DNA of 64,000 nt from Hyphomicrobiaceae bacterium (GTDB lineage Bacteria; Pseudomonadota; Alphaproteobacteria; Rhizobiales; Hyphomicrobiaceae), in assembly GCA_022844275.1 (NCBI GenBank), contig JALHMB010000001.1, positions 1 through 64,000 of the forward strand. Reading direction: 5' to 3'. A program made the translations under genes and the position numbers. Positions 25,944 through 34,886 of this stretch are shown in pieces; the stretch's first letter is position 1; each line of letters opens with the position of its first letter. The notes beneath the pieces were generated by a model, which was given only the letters and a program-made list of their open reading frames with translations, did no database searches and was not told where the DNA came from.

Positions 25944-27188
25944 TCAGTTCCGTGCGGCCGCCCGCGCCGACTGCTCGATGTAGACGACGATCGCTTCGGA
26001 GATCGCCGCGCCGGTGACGCGCTCGGCGAGCGAGATCGCCGGCGATACCGTTACGCCGACGACGATCGGTCCCTGGCGCGCGGCGACTACGTCCACACCC
26101 GCAAGTTCGAGTCCTAGTACACGCGCAGCGCGCTCGGCAACCGCGCGTGTCGCCTCGACGACGTCCTGATTGTCGGTGCGCCACTCAGCTTCGTCGTCCA
26201 TATCGTCGCTCGCGCGGGCACTGCGCGACATGGCCGCGAGCGCGCGGCTACCGACGATCGTGTGGCGCACGAGAGGTCCCAGCGCGAAGCTGCTGAAGCC
26301 ATCGGCGAGAAGATGCCGATCGGCCGCATCGGGGTTTGCTGACGCACTGCTGACGGCCGCTGCCGGAACGGGGATACCGGCGCGGGCGAGAAGCTGACGG
26401 GTCGCCAGCGGATCGGCAACGCGCAGCAGCGCGTCGGGACCATTGATGACGACGGCACCGAGTGTCTCGAACTGTCGCGCAACAGCGGCGGAGAATGTCG
26501 GCGTGCCGCGGCCAGGCCGCACGATAAGCGCATCGCAGTGCGGCGCCGATGTACCGTCGAGCAGGATGGCGGGGTCGCTCGTGTCGATGAAGAGCGAGAC
26601 GCGATCGCGATCGACCATCACGAGCTTGTGGCCGCGCCGCTCGGCAACGCGCTGGATACGGCGATTGGTGGCGTTGTCGGGGCGCCGAGTCAGAAGACCG
26701 ATCGTGAGGGCGCGGCGATCCTCGGCTGGGCGTGCCGGCATCTCATAGCGGCGATAGCTGAGGCGCGGCTGGCGGAACGAGGTCGCCGGATCGACGAGCA
26801 TGTCGTCCTGGATGGCCTGGCGGCCGATGAGCATCCGGTAGCTCATAGTCTCGCGGTTGGCGAGTGTGAGCTCGATCGGCCATGTGCGCTCGCCGAGCTT
26901 GACGGAGGTGCGGATGACGTAACGCATCTCGCTTTCGCCATTGGAGCTCGTCACCTCGCGGTGGTCGATCACCTCAGCCGTGCAGATGACCTCGACGTCA
27001 TTGCGGCCGGGAATGGGATGGACGCCGAAGCGGACCATGCGGCGGGAGGCCGATCCGTAGGGCTCCACGAAGAAGGCGTGCAACGCCGAGGTCTTGGCGC
27101 CGGTGTCGACCTTCGCCTTGATCGCAGGCAGGTCGAGATCGGGAAGCCCGACCCACTCCTCCCAGCCCAGTACGAAGGCCTCAGACAC
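25944..27188 (-). CDS. RimB-like protease domain fused to a degenerate RimK-like domain
   Basis: 414 residues from the GTG at 27188, preceded by GAGGAAAGGG. Residues 1-140 are a RimB/retropepsin-like domain: '[31 protein letters not shown]' with the catalytic-type Asp28-Thr-Gly, and '[16 protein letters not shown]'. From 161 the protein resembles RimK, the ATP-grasp ligase that adds glutamate to ribosomal protein S6: 'LTIGLLTRR...[28 protein letters not shown]' and '[39 protein letters not shown]'. The central ATP-grasp lobe, with its nucleotide-binding lysine and glycine loop, is missing. The usual 'VNxSPG' metal motif reads 'VTVSPA'. Ligase activity is therefore unlikely. Divergent from def. 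Confidence 0.75.
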   Translation of the reverse strand: MSEAFVLGWEEWVGLPDLDLPAIKAKVDTGAKTSALHAFFVEPYGSASRRMVRFGVHPIPGRNDVEVICTAEVIDHREVTSSNGESEMRYVIRTSVKLGERTWPIELTLANRETMSYRMLIGRQAIQDDMLVDPATSFRQPRLSYRRYEMPARPAEDRRALTIGLLTRRPDNATNRRIQRVAERRGHKLVMVDRDRVSLFIDTSDPAILLDGTSAPHCDALIVRPGRGTPTFSAAVARQFETLGAVVINGPDALLRVADPLATRQLLARAGIPVPAAAVSSASANPDAADRHLLADGFSSFALGPLVRHTIVGSRALAAMSRSARASDDMDDEAEWRTDNQDVVEATRAVAERAARVLGLELAGVDVVAARQGPIVVGVTVSPAISLAERVTGAAISEAIVVYIEQSARAAARN

Positions 27189-27331
27189 GTCCCTTTCCTC
27201 GTATTGGCGGTTACCCGATCCAGCCGGCGAGCGGTAGCCCAGGCGCCGCCGAAGCGCAACGCAAAGTCGGTGCTGTTTATGCAATCGGAATGACAATTGA
27301 CCGAAAGGGCGGCGTTGCCTATCTGAGCGGC

Positions 27332-27850
27332 ATGGCCAAGCTACCGATCATTATCCTGCCCGATCCCCTACTCCGCCAGCCCTCCGAGCCCATCGAGCGC
27401 GTCGACGGCGAGCTGAACCGGTTGATCGACGACATGCTGGAAACCATGTACGACGCCCCCGGCGTCGGGCTTGCGGCAGTGCAGGTCGGCGTGCCGCGCC
27501 GGTTGCTGGTCCTCGACGTCAGCGACAACGACGACGAAAAGCAGCCGATCGCCATGATCAATCCGGAGATCGTGTCTCTCGGCGGCGAAATGCGGATGCA
27601 CGAGGAAGGCTGTCTCTCGATTCCGGACGTTCGGATCGAGATCGAGCGGCCGTCCTCGCTGACCGTGCGCTACACGGACCGTACAGGCACCCGCCAGGAG
27701 CTGACGGCCGACGGCCTGCTCGCGACAGCCATCCAGCACGAGATGGACCATCTCGACGGCAAGCTGATCATCGACTTTCTGACCCGCCTGAAGCGTGACA
27801 TGATCGTCCGCCGCTTCCGCAAGCAGGCGAAGGACGGCCCTGCAGCGTAG
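27332..27850 (+). CDS. def: Peptide deformylase
   Basis: 172 residues from the ATG at 27332. All three family motifs are present: [10 protein letters not shown] (44-53), EGCLS (92-96, metal ligand Cys94) and HEMDH (136-140, with His136, His140 and catalytic Glu137). It removes the N-formyl group from nascent proteins at the ribosome. The fmt gene follows 111 bp later, the usual pairing. The length matches standard bacterial PDF with a basic C-terminal helix ('[16 protein letters not shown]'). Confidence 0.96.
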   Translation: MAKLPIIILPDPLLRQPSEPIERVDGELNRLIDDMLETMYDAPGVGLAAVQVGVPRRLLVLDVSDNDDEKQPIAMINPEIVSLGGEMRMHEEGCLSIPDVRIEIERPSSLTVRYTDRTGTRQELTADGLLATAIQHEMDHLDGKLIIDFLTRLKRDMIVRRFRKQAKDGPAA

Positions 27851-27961
27851 GCATTGATCTTGCCCTCCCCTGCCGGCACGAGTCGCTCCGAACTTCTGTT
27901 TGCCATGGCGAGGGCCGCCATACGGCCTGGTCTTCCCTCGAGAGCTTGGAACTCGACCGAC

Positions 27962-28912
27962 ATGCTGCGCATCGTCTTCATGGGCACGCCGGACTTCTCG
28001 GTGCCGACGCTCGCCGCCATCGTCGAGGCCGGGCACGTCGTCGCGGCCGTCTACTCGCAGCCGCCGCGGCCGGCGGGACGCGGCATGCATGAACAGAAAT
28101 CGCCCGTCCACAAGTTCGCCGAAGCGTCCGGTATTCCCGTCCTCACGCCTCGGACGTTACGTGATGCCATGGCACAGGAGGCCTTCGAGGCGCACGGCGC
28201 GGATGCTGCCGTCGTCGTGGCCTACGGGCTCATCTTGCCGCGAGCGATCCTCGAAGCGCCCCGCTTCGGCTGCTTCAATTTGCACGCATCGGCTCTCCCC
28301 CGCTGGCGTGGTGCCGCACCGATCCAGCGTGCGATCATGGCCGGCGATACGGAGACAGCGGCGAGCATCATGCGCATGGACGAAGGCCTCGATACCGGCC
28401 CTGTCTGCGCCGAGGAGCGCATCGCGATCAGCTCCGACATGACGGCCGGCGAATTGCACGACCTCATGGCTGCGCGCGGTGCGGCGCTTATGGTGAAAGC
28501 GCTCGCGACGCTCGAGCAACGTGCGCTCACTTGCACGCCACAGCCGACTGACGGCGTCACCTATGCGTCCAAGATCGAGAAGGCCGAGGCGCAGATCGAC
28601 TGGACCCGTTCCGCTGAGGATGTGCACAACCAGATCCGCGGCCTCTCGCCGTGGCCGGGCGCCTACTTCGAGATCGCGCACGAAGGGCGCGCCGAACGGC
28701 TCAAGGTGCTTCGTGCGGCGATTGCCGGTGGCTCGGGACCGCCGGGCACATTCCTCGACAATGTCGGGACCATAGCGTGCGGAGTTGGCGCCATTCGCCT
28801 CGTGGAAGTCCAGCGCGCGGGAAAGAAGCCAATGAGCCTCGACGAGTTGCTGCGCGGATTCGACCTGCCTGCGGGCCTGCACGCCATCACAAAACGCAGC
28901 GACAAACATTAA
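27962..28912 (+). CDS. fmt: Methionyl-tRNA formyltransferase
   Basis: 316 residues from the ATG at 27962; the in-frame extension upstream lacks homology. Signatures are '[15 protein letters not shown]' and the folate/catalytic block '[23 protein letters not shown]' with Asn106 and His108, followed by '[10 protein letters not shown]' with Asp144. The C-terminal OB-like domain ('[36 protein letters not shown]') is present. It formylates the initiator tRNA using 10-formyl-tetrahydrofolate. It is paired with def. Confidence 0.96.
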   Translation: MLRIVFMGTPDFSVPTLAAIVEAGHVVAAVYSQPPRPAGRGMHEQKSPVHKFAEASGIPVLTPRTLRDAMAQEAFEAHGADAAVVVAYGLILPRAILEAPRFGCFNLHASALPRWRGAAPIQRAIMAGDTETAASIMRMDEGLDTGPVCAEERIAISSDMTAGELHDLMAARGAALMVKALATLEQRALTCTPQPTDGVTYASKIEKAEAQIDWTRSAEDVHNQIRGLSPWPGAYFEIAHEGRAERLKVLRAAIAGGSGPPGTFLDNVGTIACGVGAIRLVEVQRAGKKPMSLDELLRGFDLPAGLHAITKRSDKH

Positions 28913-28995
28913 GCATTGTTACCAAATTCTTAAGACGTCCTCAGGAACTCGGGTAGTATCGACGACATATACGTTCCTGCCGGAGTTGTACCGCC

Positions 28996-29415
28996 ATGCG
29001 TCGCCCGATGCTGTCGACCTCGCTGCTCAGCCTTGCCCTGCTGCTCGCCGGTGCCAGCGCCGCGGCAGCAGCTTCCCTCACCCGCATCGAGACGCGGCCG
29101 TTCTACGGTGCGACGGTCACGATCGAGGAAGGCGTGCGCGTGTTCCGCCCGCTGCCGGTGACCAAAAACTTTATCATCAATCCGGATGGCAAGACGCCGC
29201 TCAATCTCACGTTCGAGGAGCGGAATATCACCGTCCACCAGCACCAGTACATCTACGGCATGGATGGGGGTGACAGCCCCGTCGTCTACGGCGGCGGCTT
29301 TTCTCCAGGCTTCTTTGACGGGCGTCGGCGATTTCGTCCTCATCACCGCCGCGTCGGCGGCCACATGATCCACGTGCCCAGCGCCGTGCGTGGCGGCGGC
29401 TTCCGCGCTAGGTAG
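28996..29415 (+). CDS. Secreted protein of unknown function
   Basis: 139 residues with a clear signal peptide ('MRRPMLSTSLLSLALLLAGASAAAAAS'); GGAG lies about 10 bases before the ATG. The mature part starts with 'TRIETRPFYGATVTIEEGVRVFRPLP', continues with 'FEERNITVHQHQYIYG', and ends in a Gly/Arg/His-rich tail ('GGGFSPGFFDGRRRFRPHHRRVGGHM'). No enzyme motif is seen. His-rich and Gly-rich segments could bind metal, but this is only a guess. It follows fmt by 83 bp and may have its own promoter in that gap. I recall similar short proteins in other Hyphomicrobiales without a known role. Confidence 0.65.
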   Translation: MRRPMLSTSLLSLALLLAGASAAAAASLTRIETRPFYGATVTIEEGVRVFRPLPVTKNFIINPDGKTPLNLTFEERNITVHQHQYIYGMDGGDSPVVYGGGFSPGFFDGRRRFRPHHRRVGGHMIHVPSAVRGGGFRAR

Positions 29416-29428
29416 GCGCGCACCGCGG

Positions 29429-29896
29429 CTACTTGAACATCCCTTCGCGCAGATTGATGCCGTGATCGATGTACGCCTTCATGGCGCAGAGCATCTGCAT
29501 CCAGCCGCCGCAGTTGTTGTAGGACGCCTTGAGGCCGTTTGGTGTCTCCCGCCAGCCTTCCTCGGCAATCGCGACCAGTGTACGTCCGTCCGGCAGCGAC
29601 TCGAAGGTCATCGTGATGGTCGTCTGGTAGCCGGCTGACTGCCCAGGGACCGGATCGCCATCGTCCGCGGCCCAGCGCAGGACGATCCGCTGATCCTTCA
29701 CGACCTCCACGACTTCGACCGGGAACGCGCCGGGAAAGTCGTGGAAGTCCCACATCACCGTGGCACCCGTCTCCAGGCGCCCTTTCGCGCCGCCGGTCGT
29801 GAAATAACGCGACAACTCGGCCGGATTGACCACCGCCTCGAAGACTTCGGCCACGGGCTTTCCAACCCGCGCAGCAACTCTGAACTTCAACTCCAT
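29429..29896 (-). CDS. SRPBCC/AHSA1-family protein
   Basis: 155 residues of the START/Bet v1-like superfamily in its AHSA1 (activator of Hsp90 ATPase homologue 1-like) form. It starts 'MELKFRVAARVGKPVAEVFEAVVNPAELSRYFTTGGAKGRLETGATVMWDF', then strands ending in 'TTITMTFESLPDGRTLVAIAEEGWRE'. The fold holds a hydrophobic ligand pocket; the ligand is unknown. It is divergent from an ArsR-family regulator with only 47 bp between start codons. ArsR/AHSA1 pairs are common, and the palindrome in the gap probably controls both genes. Confidence 0.85.
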   Translation of the reverse strand: MELKFRVAARVGKPVAEVFEAVVNPAELSRYFTTGGAKGRLETGATVMWDFHDFPGAFPVEVVEVVKDQRIVLRWAADDGDPVPGQSAGYQTTITMTFESLPDGRTLVAIAEEGWRETPNGLKASYNNCGGWMQMLCAMKAYIDHGINLREGMFK

Positions 29897-29925
29897 GGGA
29901 CTTCCTCCTTGTACGCTGGCCGATT

Positions 29926-29945
29926 ATGTTATATTAATATAACAT
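29926..29945. promoter_or_regulatory. Perfect 20-bp palindrome, likely ArsR-type operator
   Basis: The 20 bases are an exact inverted repeat with half-site ATGTTATATT. Apart from the flanking A/T bases it is almost pure AT in a GC-rich genome. It lies in the 47-bp gap between the SRPBCC and ArsR genes and runs into the ArsR start codon (ATG at 29944-29946). ArsR-family dimers bind AT-rich inverted repeats, so autoregulation and control of the divergent gene are likely. Confidence 0.7.
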
Positions 29946-30267
29946 GTCAATTGAGGAGGCAAACGATCGTGTTTTCAGAGCGCTAGCCGCCGAGACGCGG
30001 CGCGCCATCCTCGATGCGCTGAAAGATGACCCACAGACGACCGGCGCGCTCTGTGCCCGATTCCCCGCCCTCGACCGATGCACGGTGATGCAGCACCTCA
30101 AAGTGTTGGAAGACGCCGACCTCGTCATTGCCCAGCGGGCCGGACGCGTGCGCTGGAATCACCTCAATCCCTTGCCCATCAAGCGCATCCACGATCGCTG
30201 GATCGGCCCCTACGCCGCGCGCAGCGTCGAGGTGCTGGATCGCCTCAAAAGCGATCTCGAAGGGTGA
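29944..30267 (+). CDS. ArsR-family transcriptional regulator
   Basis: 107 residues of a winged helix regulator: 'VFRALAAETRRAILDALKDDPQTTGALCARFPALDRCTVMQHLKVLEDADLVIAQRAGRVRWNHLNP'. The recognition helix is 'DRCTVMQHLKVLEDADLV'. The C-terminus ('IHDRWIGPYAARSVEVLDRLKSDLEG') is typical of the non-metal subgroup paired with SRPBCC genes. There is no Shine-Dalgarno before the ATG at 29944, because the palindrome sits there; GAGGAGG occurs just inside the gene but no in-frame start follows it. The mRNA may be leaderless. The inducer is unknown. Confidence 0.85.
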   Translation: MSIEEANDRVFRALAAETRRAILDALKDDPQTTGALCARFPALDRCTVMQHLKVLEDADLVIAQRAGRVRWNHLNPLPIKRIHDRWIGPYAARSVEVLDRLKSDLEG

Positions 30268-30336
30268 TTGCCGGCGCCCCGCCCAACGCGTTGCCATCAT
30301 TGTGGTGATAAGGGTAGTCGGAGCGATGGGGACATC

Positions 30337-32088
30337 ATGGCATCCGGACCGAGGTCGATGATCAGGCTGACGCCGAGCGAGCGCATTCATCTCGCACGGC
30401 TGGCCCTGGCGCGAACTCGACGGCGTGCGCTGAGCCGGGCCATGCGCACGCGCGCCCTGCGCTGGCTTGCCGGCCCGGCAATTGCCGACGAGTTGCTGAT
30501 CGTCCCGCCGGACCTGCGTACGACCGACCCCAGCCTGTTCGAGGAACTCGCAGCAGGTCAGCTCGGCCTCGGCGGCGCCATTGTCGACCTCAATGGACAT
30601 TCGCCGTTTGCGCTGGTGCCGCCGTCTGCAGCCTGGGCGCGGGAGCTCAACGGTTTTGGCTGGCTCCGCGATCTCAGGGCAGCGAACAGCGACGCGGCCT
30701 ACGCCATGGCGCGCCGACTCGTCGCCGAATGGGTGCAACGCAATGCGCTTTCCTATCAGCGCACCGACCCCCATGCCGTCATCGCGCGGCGGATTATCTC
30801 CTGGATAAGCCATGCGAGCCTGATCCTCGAAGGCATCTCGCCGCGCGCCTATGAGGCGACGACGGACAGCCTTGGCCAGCAGATCCAGTTCCTCGCAGCG
30901 TCCTGGCGCGATGCGCCGGCTGGATATGATCGCCTGCTGACGCTGACGGCGCTCGTGCTTGCGGACCTTTGCGTTGCCGGCCATGACCGGCAACTGAGGC
31001 GTATGCAGCGCCTCTTCAGTGACGAACTCCACCGCCAGATCCTGCGCGATGGCGGGCATATCAGTCGCAATCCGGGCATTCCCGTCGAGATCCTGCTCGA
31101 CCTCATGCCGCTGCGCCAATGCTACGTCGCGCGCGGGCGCGCCGCACCGAGGGCGCTTGTCGAGGCCATCGATCGCATGATCGCCTTTCTCAAGGCCATG
31201 CGGCTCGGCGACGGCACGCTCGCGCGCTTCAACGGCATGGGCCGCACCGAGGCCGATGCTCTAGCGACCGTCATCGCTTACGACGCCGCCCCCGATGCAC
31301 CGCCGCCTTCGATGCTGCAGTCGCGTTATGTTCGTCTCGAACACGGCACGACGGTTCTCGTCATGGATACCGGCGCGCCACCACCGCTGGAGCTTGCCGG
31401 GCATGCGCACGCCGGCTGTCTCTCCTTCGAGGTCAGCGTCGGCATGTCGATGCTGTTCGCGAATTGCGGTTCACCCGGGCTGGCGCACGACGCCATGCGC
31501 GCGGCCTCGCGGGCGACGGCGAGCCACAACACGCTCTGTCTTGCCGACCGCTCGTCATCACGCATGGTCAGGGCGCGCCTGCTTGAGCGATGGGCTGGTG
31601 CCCCGCCCATTCGCCAGAAGGGCGAGGTCCGCTTTGCGGTGAACTCGAGCCCGGAGGGATCGGGCGTGCGCGCGGCCCACGACGGCTACGTGAAGGACTT
31701 CGGCCCACGGCACACGCGAGAAATCCGCATTTCCGGCGACGGCAATCGCATCGAAGGCGAGGACCGGCTCGGCGCGCCGAGTGGACAGCTGCGCCTCGCG
31801 AGCGACCTCCCCTTTGCCATTCACTTCCATCTCCACCCTGAGACGCTCTGCCGACTGGGCGAGGCGCCTGGGACCGCGCTCATTGAAACCATGCACGGCG
31901 GTCAATGGCGGTTCAGAGCGCAGGGTGCATCCCTCGTCCTCGAGCAGAGCTACGATTACGCGCATTATTCGGGGCCGCGGCTCAGCCAGCAGATCGTACT
32001 GCGGGGCGCGACGCCCGGTGCAAGCGTCGTGAAGTGGCAACTCGAGCGTGTCATCGCGGAGGCCAAAAGCCCGTCCAGCCAGGGTTAA
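30337..32088 (+). CDS. Heparinase II/III-family protein
   Basis: 583 residues from the ATG at 30337 (an ATG at 30358 is possible). The N-terminal half is alpha-helical, as in heparinase II/III toroid domains ('LNGFGWLRDLRA', 'WISHASLILEGISPRAYEATTDSLGQQI', 'DGGHISRNPGIPVEILLDLMPLRQCY'). The C-terminal half is a beta-sandwich: 'GHAHAGCLSFEVSVGMSMLFANCGSPG', 'ASHNTLCLADRSSSRM', 'VRAAHDGYVKDFGPRHTREIRI'. The His and Tyr in these blocks match the family's lyase core. No signal peptide is visible. In Hyphomicrobiales, as I recall, this gene is often near purH; here purH is not seen. Polysaccharide substrate unknown. Confidence 0.85.
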   Translation: MASGPRSMIRLTPSERIHLARLALARTRRRALSRAMRTRALRWLAGPAIADELLIVPPDLRTTDPSLFEELAAGQLGLGGAIVDLNGHSPFALVPPSAAWARELNGFGWLRDLRAANSDAAYAMARRLVAEWVQRNALSYQRTDPHAVIARRIISWISHASLILEGISPRAYEATTDSLGQQIQFLAASWRDAPAGYDRLLTLTALVLADLCVAGHDRQLRRMQRLFSDELHRQILRDGGHISRNPGIPVEILLDLMPLRQCYVARGRAAPRALVEAIDRMIAFLKAMRLGDGTLARFNGMGRTEADALATVIAYDAAPDAPPPSMLQSRYVRLEHGTTVLVMDTGAPPPLELAGHAHAGCLSFEVSVGMSMLFANCGSPGLAHDAMRAASRATASHNTLCLADRSSSRMVRARLLERWAGAPPIRQKGEVRFAVNSSPEGSGVRAAHDGYVKDFGPRHTREIRISGDGNRIEGEDRLGAPSGQLRLASDLPFAIHFHLHPETLCRLGEAPGTALIETMHGGQWRFRAQGASLVLEQSYDYAHYSGPRLSQQIVLRGATPGASVVKWQLERVIAEAKSPSSQG

Positions 32089-32229
32089 GCCATCCAGAGC
32101 CGCGAATGCATCGCAGGAAGCCATATTCGGGGACCTGCAGCACTAGCCAGCCCCTGCCCTCCGTGAAATATTAGCGTTCTAGATTCATACGCGAGAGCGG
32201 CTGAAGCCGCCCGCCGGGAGAGACGCACA

Positions 32230-33315
32230 TTGTCCGCAGACTGGAAGGGCGCGATCGATTGTGACGTGCACCCGCATGTGCCGAACATCGACGCGCTCAA
32301 AGCGCACATGAACGACTACTGGCGCGAAACCGTCGAGGTGCGCGGCATCACCGCATTCGAGTCGGTCGCCTATCCGCTCAATGCGCCGATCACCATGCGG
32401 CCGGACTGGCGGGGCGACAAGGACAAGGGCCGCAAGCGCGCCGACACCGATCCCAGCCGCACGGCCGCGGCGCTCATGGACCGGCACGGCTTTGCGCATT
32501 CGATTCTGAACTGCCTCTATGCCGTCCAGCTCATTCGCGACGAGAACATGGCGGCCGCCTTCTGCCGCGCCGTGAACGATTGGATGCGGGCTGACTGGCT
32601 CGACCGCGATCCGCGCTACCGCGCCTCGATTGTGCTGCCGTTACAGAATCCGGAGCTCGCCGTCGAGGAGATCGAGCGCTGCGCCGCCGACAAGCGCTTC
32701 GTGCAGGTACTGGCGCTCGCCATGGGCGAGGTGCCGCTCGGCAAGAGCCAGTTCTGGCCGGTGTGGAAGGCCGCAGAGAAGCACGGCCTCGCGATCGGCA
32801 TTCATGCGGGCTCCAGCTATCACCACGCGACCACGGGATCGGGCTGGCCGAGCTACTACCTCGAGGACTACGCGGCGCAGTCGCTCGCATTCCACACACA
32901 GCTCGGCTCGTTCATCGCGGAAGGCGTGTTCGTCAAGTTTCCGAGGCTCAAGCTCGTCCTCATCGAGTCCGGTGTGACCTGGATCGGGCCTTATCTCTGG
33001 CGGCTCTCGAAATTCTGGCGCGGTGTGCGCCTCGAGGTGCCGTGGATCGACCGCTCGCCGATAGAGTTCGTGCGCGACCATGTGCGCCTGACCATCCAGC
33101 CGTTCGACGCGCCGGCATCGGGCGAGACGGTCGGGCGGCTCATGGACCAACTTCAGTCGGACGAGATGTTGCTGTTCGCGAGCGACTTCCCGCACTGGCA
33201 GTTCGACAATGACGACATGATGCCCGTCGGCATCAACCCGACGCTGCGCAAGAAGATCCTGATCGATAATCCTCTCGCGACTTACTCAAGGTTAGGAGGC
33301 AGCCATGCCGCTTGA
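32230..33315 (+). CDS. ACMSD-like amidohydrolase-family protein (first of pair)
   Basis: 361 residues from a TTG at 32230 with GGGAGAG upstream. It belongs to the amidohydrolase_2 (ACMSD-type) group: 'GAIDCDVHPHVP' with the metal-binding D12-x-H14, 'HGLAIGIHAGSSYHHAT' and 'LLFASDFPHWQFDN' with the late Asp. Relatives are metal-dependent decarboxylases or hydrolases of aromatic and related acids. Its stop overlaps the start of the next gene by 11 bp, so the two are translationally linked and may form a hetero-pair. No substrate can be assigned. Confidence 0.85.
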   Translation: MSADWKGAIDCDVHPHVPNIDALKAHMNDYWRETVEVRGITAFESVAYPLNAPITMRPDWRGDKDKGRKRADTDPSRTAAALMDRHGFAHSILNCLYAVQLIRDENMAAAFCRAVNDWMRADWLDRDPRYRASIVLPLQNPELAVEEIERCAADKRFVQVLALAMGEVPLGKSQFWPVWKAAEKHGLAIGIHAGSSYHHATTGSGWPSYYLEDYAAQSLAFHTQLGSFIAEGVFVKFPRLKLVLIESGVTWIGPYLWRLSKFWRGVRLEVPWIDRSPIEFVRDHVRLTIQPFDAPASGETVGRLMDQLQSDEMLLFASDFPHWQFDNDDMMPVGINPTLRKKILIDNPLATYSRLGGSHAA

Positions 33316-34435
33316 CGATCCCATTGCTCCCGCCATCACCACTGCGAACGGCAAGGGCAGCGCAGCGCCGAACCGCCTTGCGGTCATCGACGGCGACATC
33401 CATCCGGCGGTGCGCTCGATGAACGATCTCAAGCCCTATCTCAGCAAGCGCTGGTGGGACCACTACGAGACGTACGGGATGCGCCGCAAGCACGGCAGCT
33501 CCAATGGCGAGCCCTATCCGAAATCAGCGCCGCTCGCCTGCCGGCGCGATGCGTGGCCCGAGGAAGGCGGACGTCCGGGCTCCTCGCTCCGCCTCATGCA
33601 GGAGCAGCATCTCGACGCCTATGGCATCGAGGCAGGCATTCTCGGACCGCTCGGCAATACCGGCCAGGGCGAGATGAACCTCGAGCTCTCGATAGCCATG
33701 TGCTCGGCCACGAACGACTGGCAGCGCGATACCTTCACGCGGCCGGAGAAGCGCCTCAAGGGTGGGCTCGTCGTGCCCTACGAGGACGGTATTGCCTCGG
33801 CCAAGGAGATCGAGCGCTGCGGCGCCGACACGGACTTTGGGCAGGTCTTCCTGCTGACGCGCTCGGCTGAGCCGCTCGGTAACCGCCGCTACTGGCCGAT
33901 CTACGAGGCCGCCGAACGCTACAACCTGCCGATCGGTTTCCACGTGTTCGGCACGAGCGGGCATCCCGTCTCGGGCGCCGGCTGGCCCTCCTACTACATC
34001 GAGGAAGGCGCGGGGCATTCGACCTCGTGCCAGACGGTCGTCACGAGCCTCGTCATCGAGGGCGTGTTCGAGCGCTTCCCCAAGCTCAAGGTCGTGATGA
34101 TCGAGGGCGGCTTCGCCTGGGCGCCGGCGCTTGCCTTCCGCCTCGACAAGGTCTTCGAGCGGATGCGGAATGAAGTGCCGCACCTGAAGCGCCGGCCGTC
34201 GGAGTACATACGCGACCACGTGTACTTCACGACGCAGCCCATGGAAGAGCCGGACGATCGCCGCCACGTGCTCGATGTCATGGACTGGATTGGCTGGGAC
34301 AAGCTGCTGTTCGCCTCGGACTACCCGCACTGGGATTTCGACGATCCCTTCCGCGCGTTCCCGGCGGGCGTTACGACGGAGCAGCACCGCCGCATCTGCG
34401 CCGAGAACGGCAAGGCCGTCTTCCGGCTGAATTGA
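33305..34435 (+). CDS. ACMSD-like amidohydrolase-family protein (second of pair)
   Basis: 376 residues, a paralogue of the previous gene. Metal motif D31-I-H33 ('VIDGDIHPAV'), then 'YNLPIGFHVFGTSGHPVSGAGWPSYYIEE' and 'LLFASDYPHWDFDD'. 'WPSYYIEE/WPSYYLED' and 'EGVFERFPKLKVV/EGVFVKFPRLKLV' are shared between the two. It starts inside the end of the first gene and is followed after 31 bp by a Rieske protein. A metal-dependent decarboxylase or hydrolase is likely; the double gene suggests a heteromeric enzyme or two consecutive steps. Confidence 0.85.
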   Translation: MPLDDPIAPAITTANGKGSAAPNRLAVIDGDIHPAVRSMNDLKPYLSKRWWDHYETYGMRRKHGSSNGEPYPKSAPLACRRDAWPEEGGRPGSSLRLMQEQHLDAYGIEAGILGPLGNTGQGEMNLELSIAMCSATNDWQRDTFTRPEKRLKGGLVVPYEDGIASAKEIERCGADTDFGQVFLLTRSAEPLGNRRYWPIYEAAERYNLPIGFHVFGTSGHPVSGAGWPSYYIEEGAGHSTSCQTVVTSLVIEGVFERFPKLKVVMIEGGFAWAPALAFRLDKVFERMRNEVPHLKRRPSEYIRDHVYFTTQPMEEPDDRRHVLDVMDWIGWDKLLFASDYPHWDFDDPFRAFPAGVTTEQHRRICAENGKAVFRLN

Positions 34436-34466
34436 CCGGGTCGAACAGTTTGGAGCTTTCGAGACC

Positions 34467-34886
34467 GTGACTCGTCATGTCGTGGCCCGCGCCGCGGATC
34501 TCCCGCCCGGCACGCGCAAGCGTGTGAGTGTCGAGAACCGCGACATCGTGGTGCTCAACATCAAGGGCGAGCTGTTCGCGCTTTCCGATAAGTGCCCGCA
34601 CAAGGGCGCGAGCCTCTGCAACGGCCTGCTGACCGGTCTCGTGCGTTCGAGCGTGCCCGGCGAGTATCAGTACGAGCGCCAGGGCGAGATTCTGCGCTGC
34701 CCTTGGCATCAATGGGAGTTCGACGTGCGCACGGGACGCTCGTACTGCGATCCGCGGCGACTGCGGCTCATGCAGTTTCCCGTGGCGGTCGAGACCGGCG
34801 CGAGCGTCGTCGAGGGGCCGTACAAGGCCGAGACATTCAACGTCGCCGTCGAGGACGACTATATCGTGCTGGACGTTCCTTCTTGA
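34467..34886 (+). CDS. Small Rieske [2Fe-2S] protein
   Basis: 139 residues from a GTG at 34467. It is a single Rieske domain with cluster ligands Cys43 and His45 (C-P-H) and Cys78 and His81 (C-P-W-H). It resembles ferredoxin components of aromatic-ring oxygenases, with a longer loop between the two motifs ('LTGLVRSSVPGEYQYERQGEIL'). No oxygenase large subunit or reductase is next to it. It closes the amidohydrolase operon and probably passes electrons to an enzyme encoded elsewhere. Its 3' end overlaps the convergent patatin gene by 28 bp. Confidence 0.88.
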   Translation: MTRHVVARAADLPPGTRKRVSVENRDIVVLNIKGELFALSDKCPHKGASLCNGLLTGLVRSSVPGEYQYERQGEILRCPWHQWEFDVRTGRSYCDPRRLRLMQFPVAVETGASVVEGPYKAETFNVAVEDDYIVLDVPS

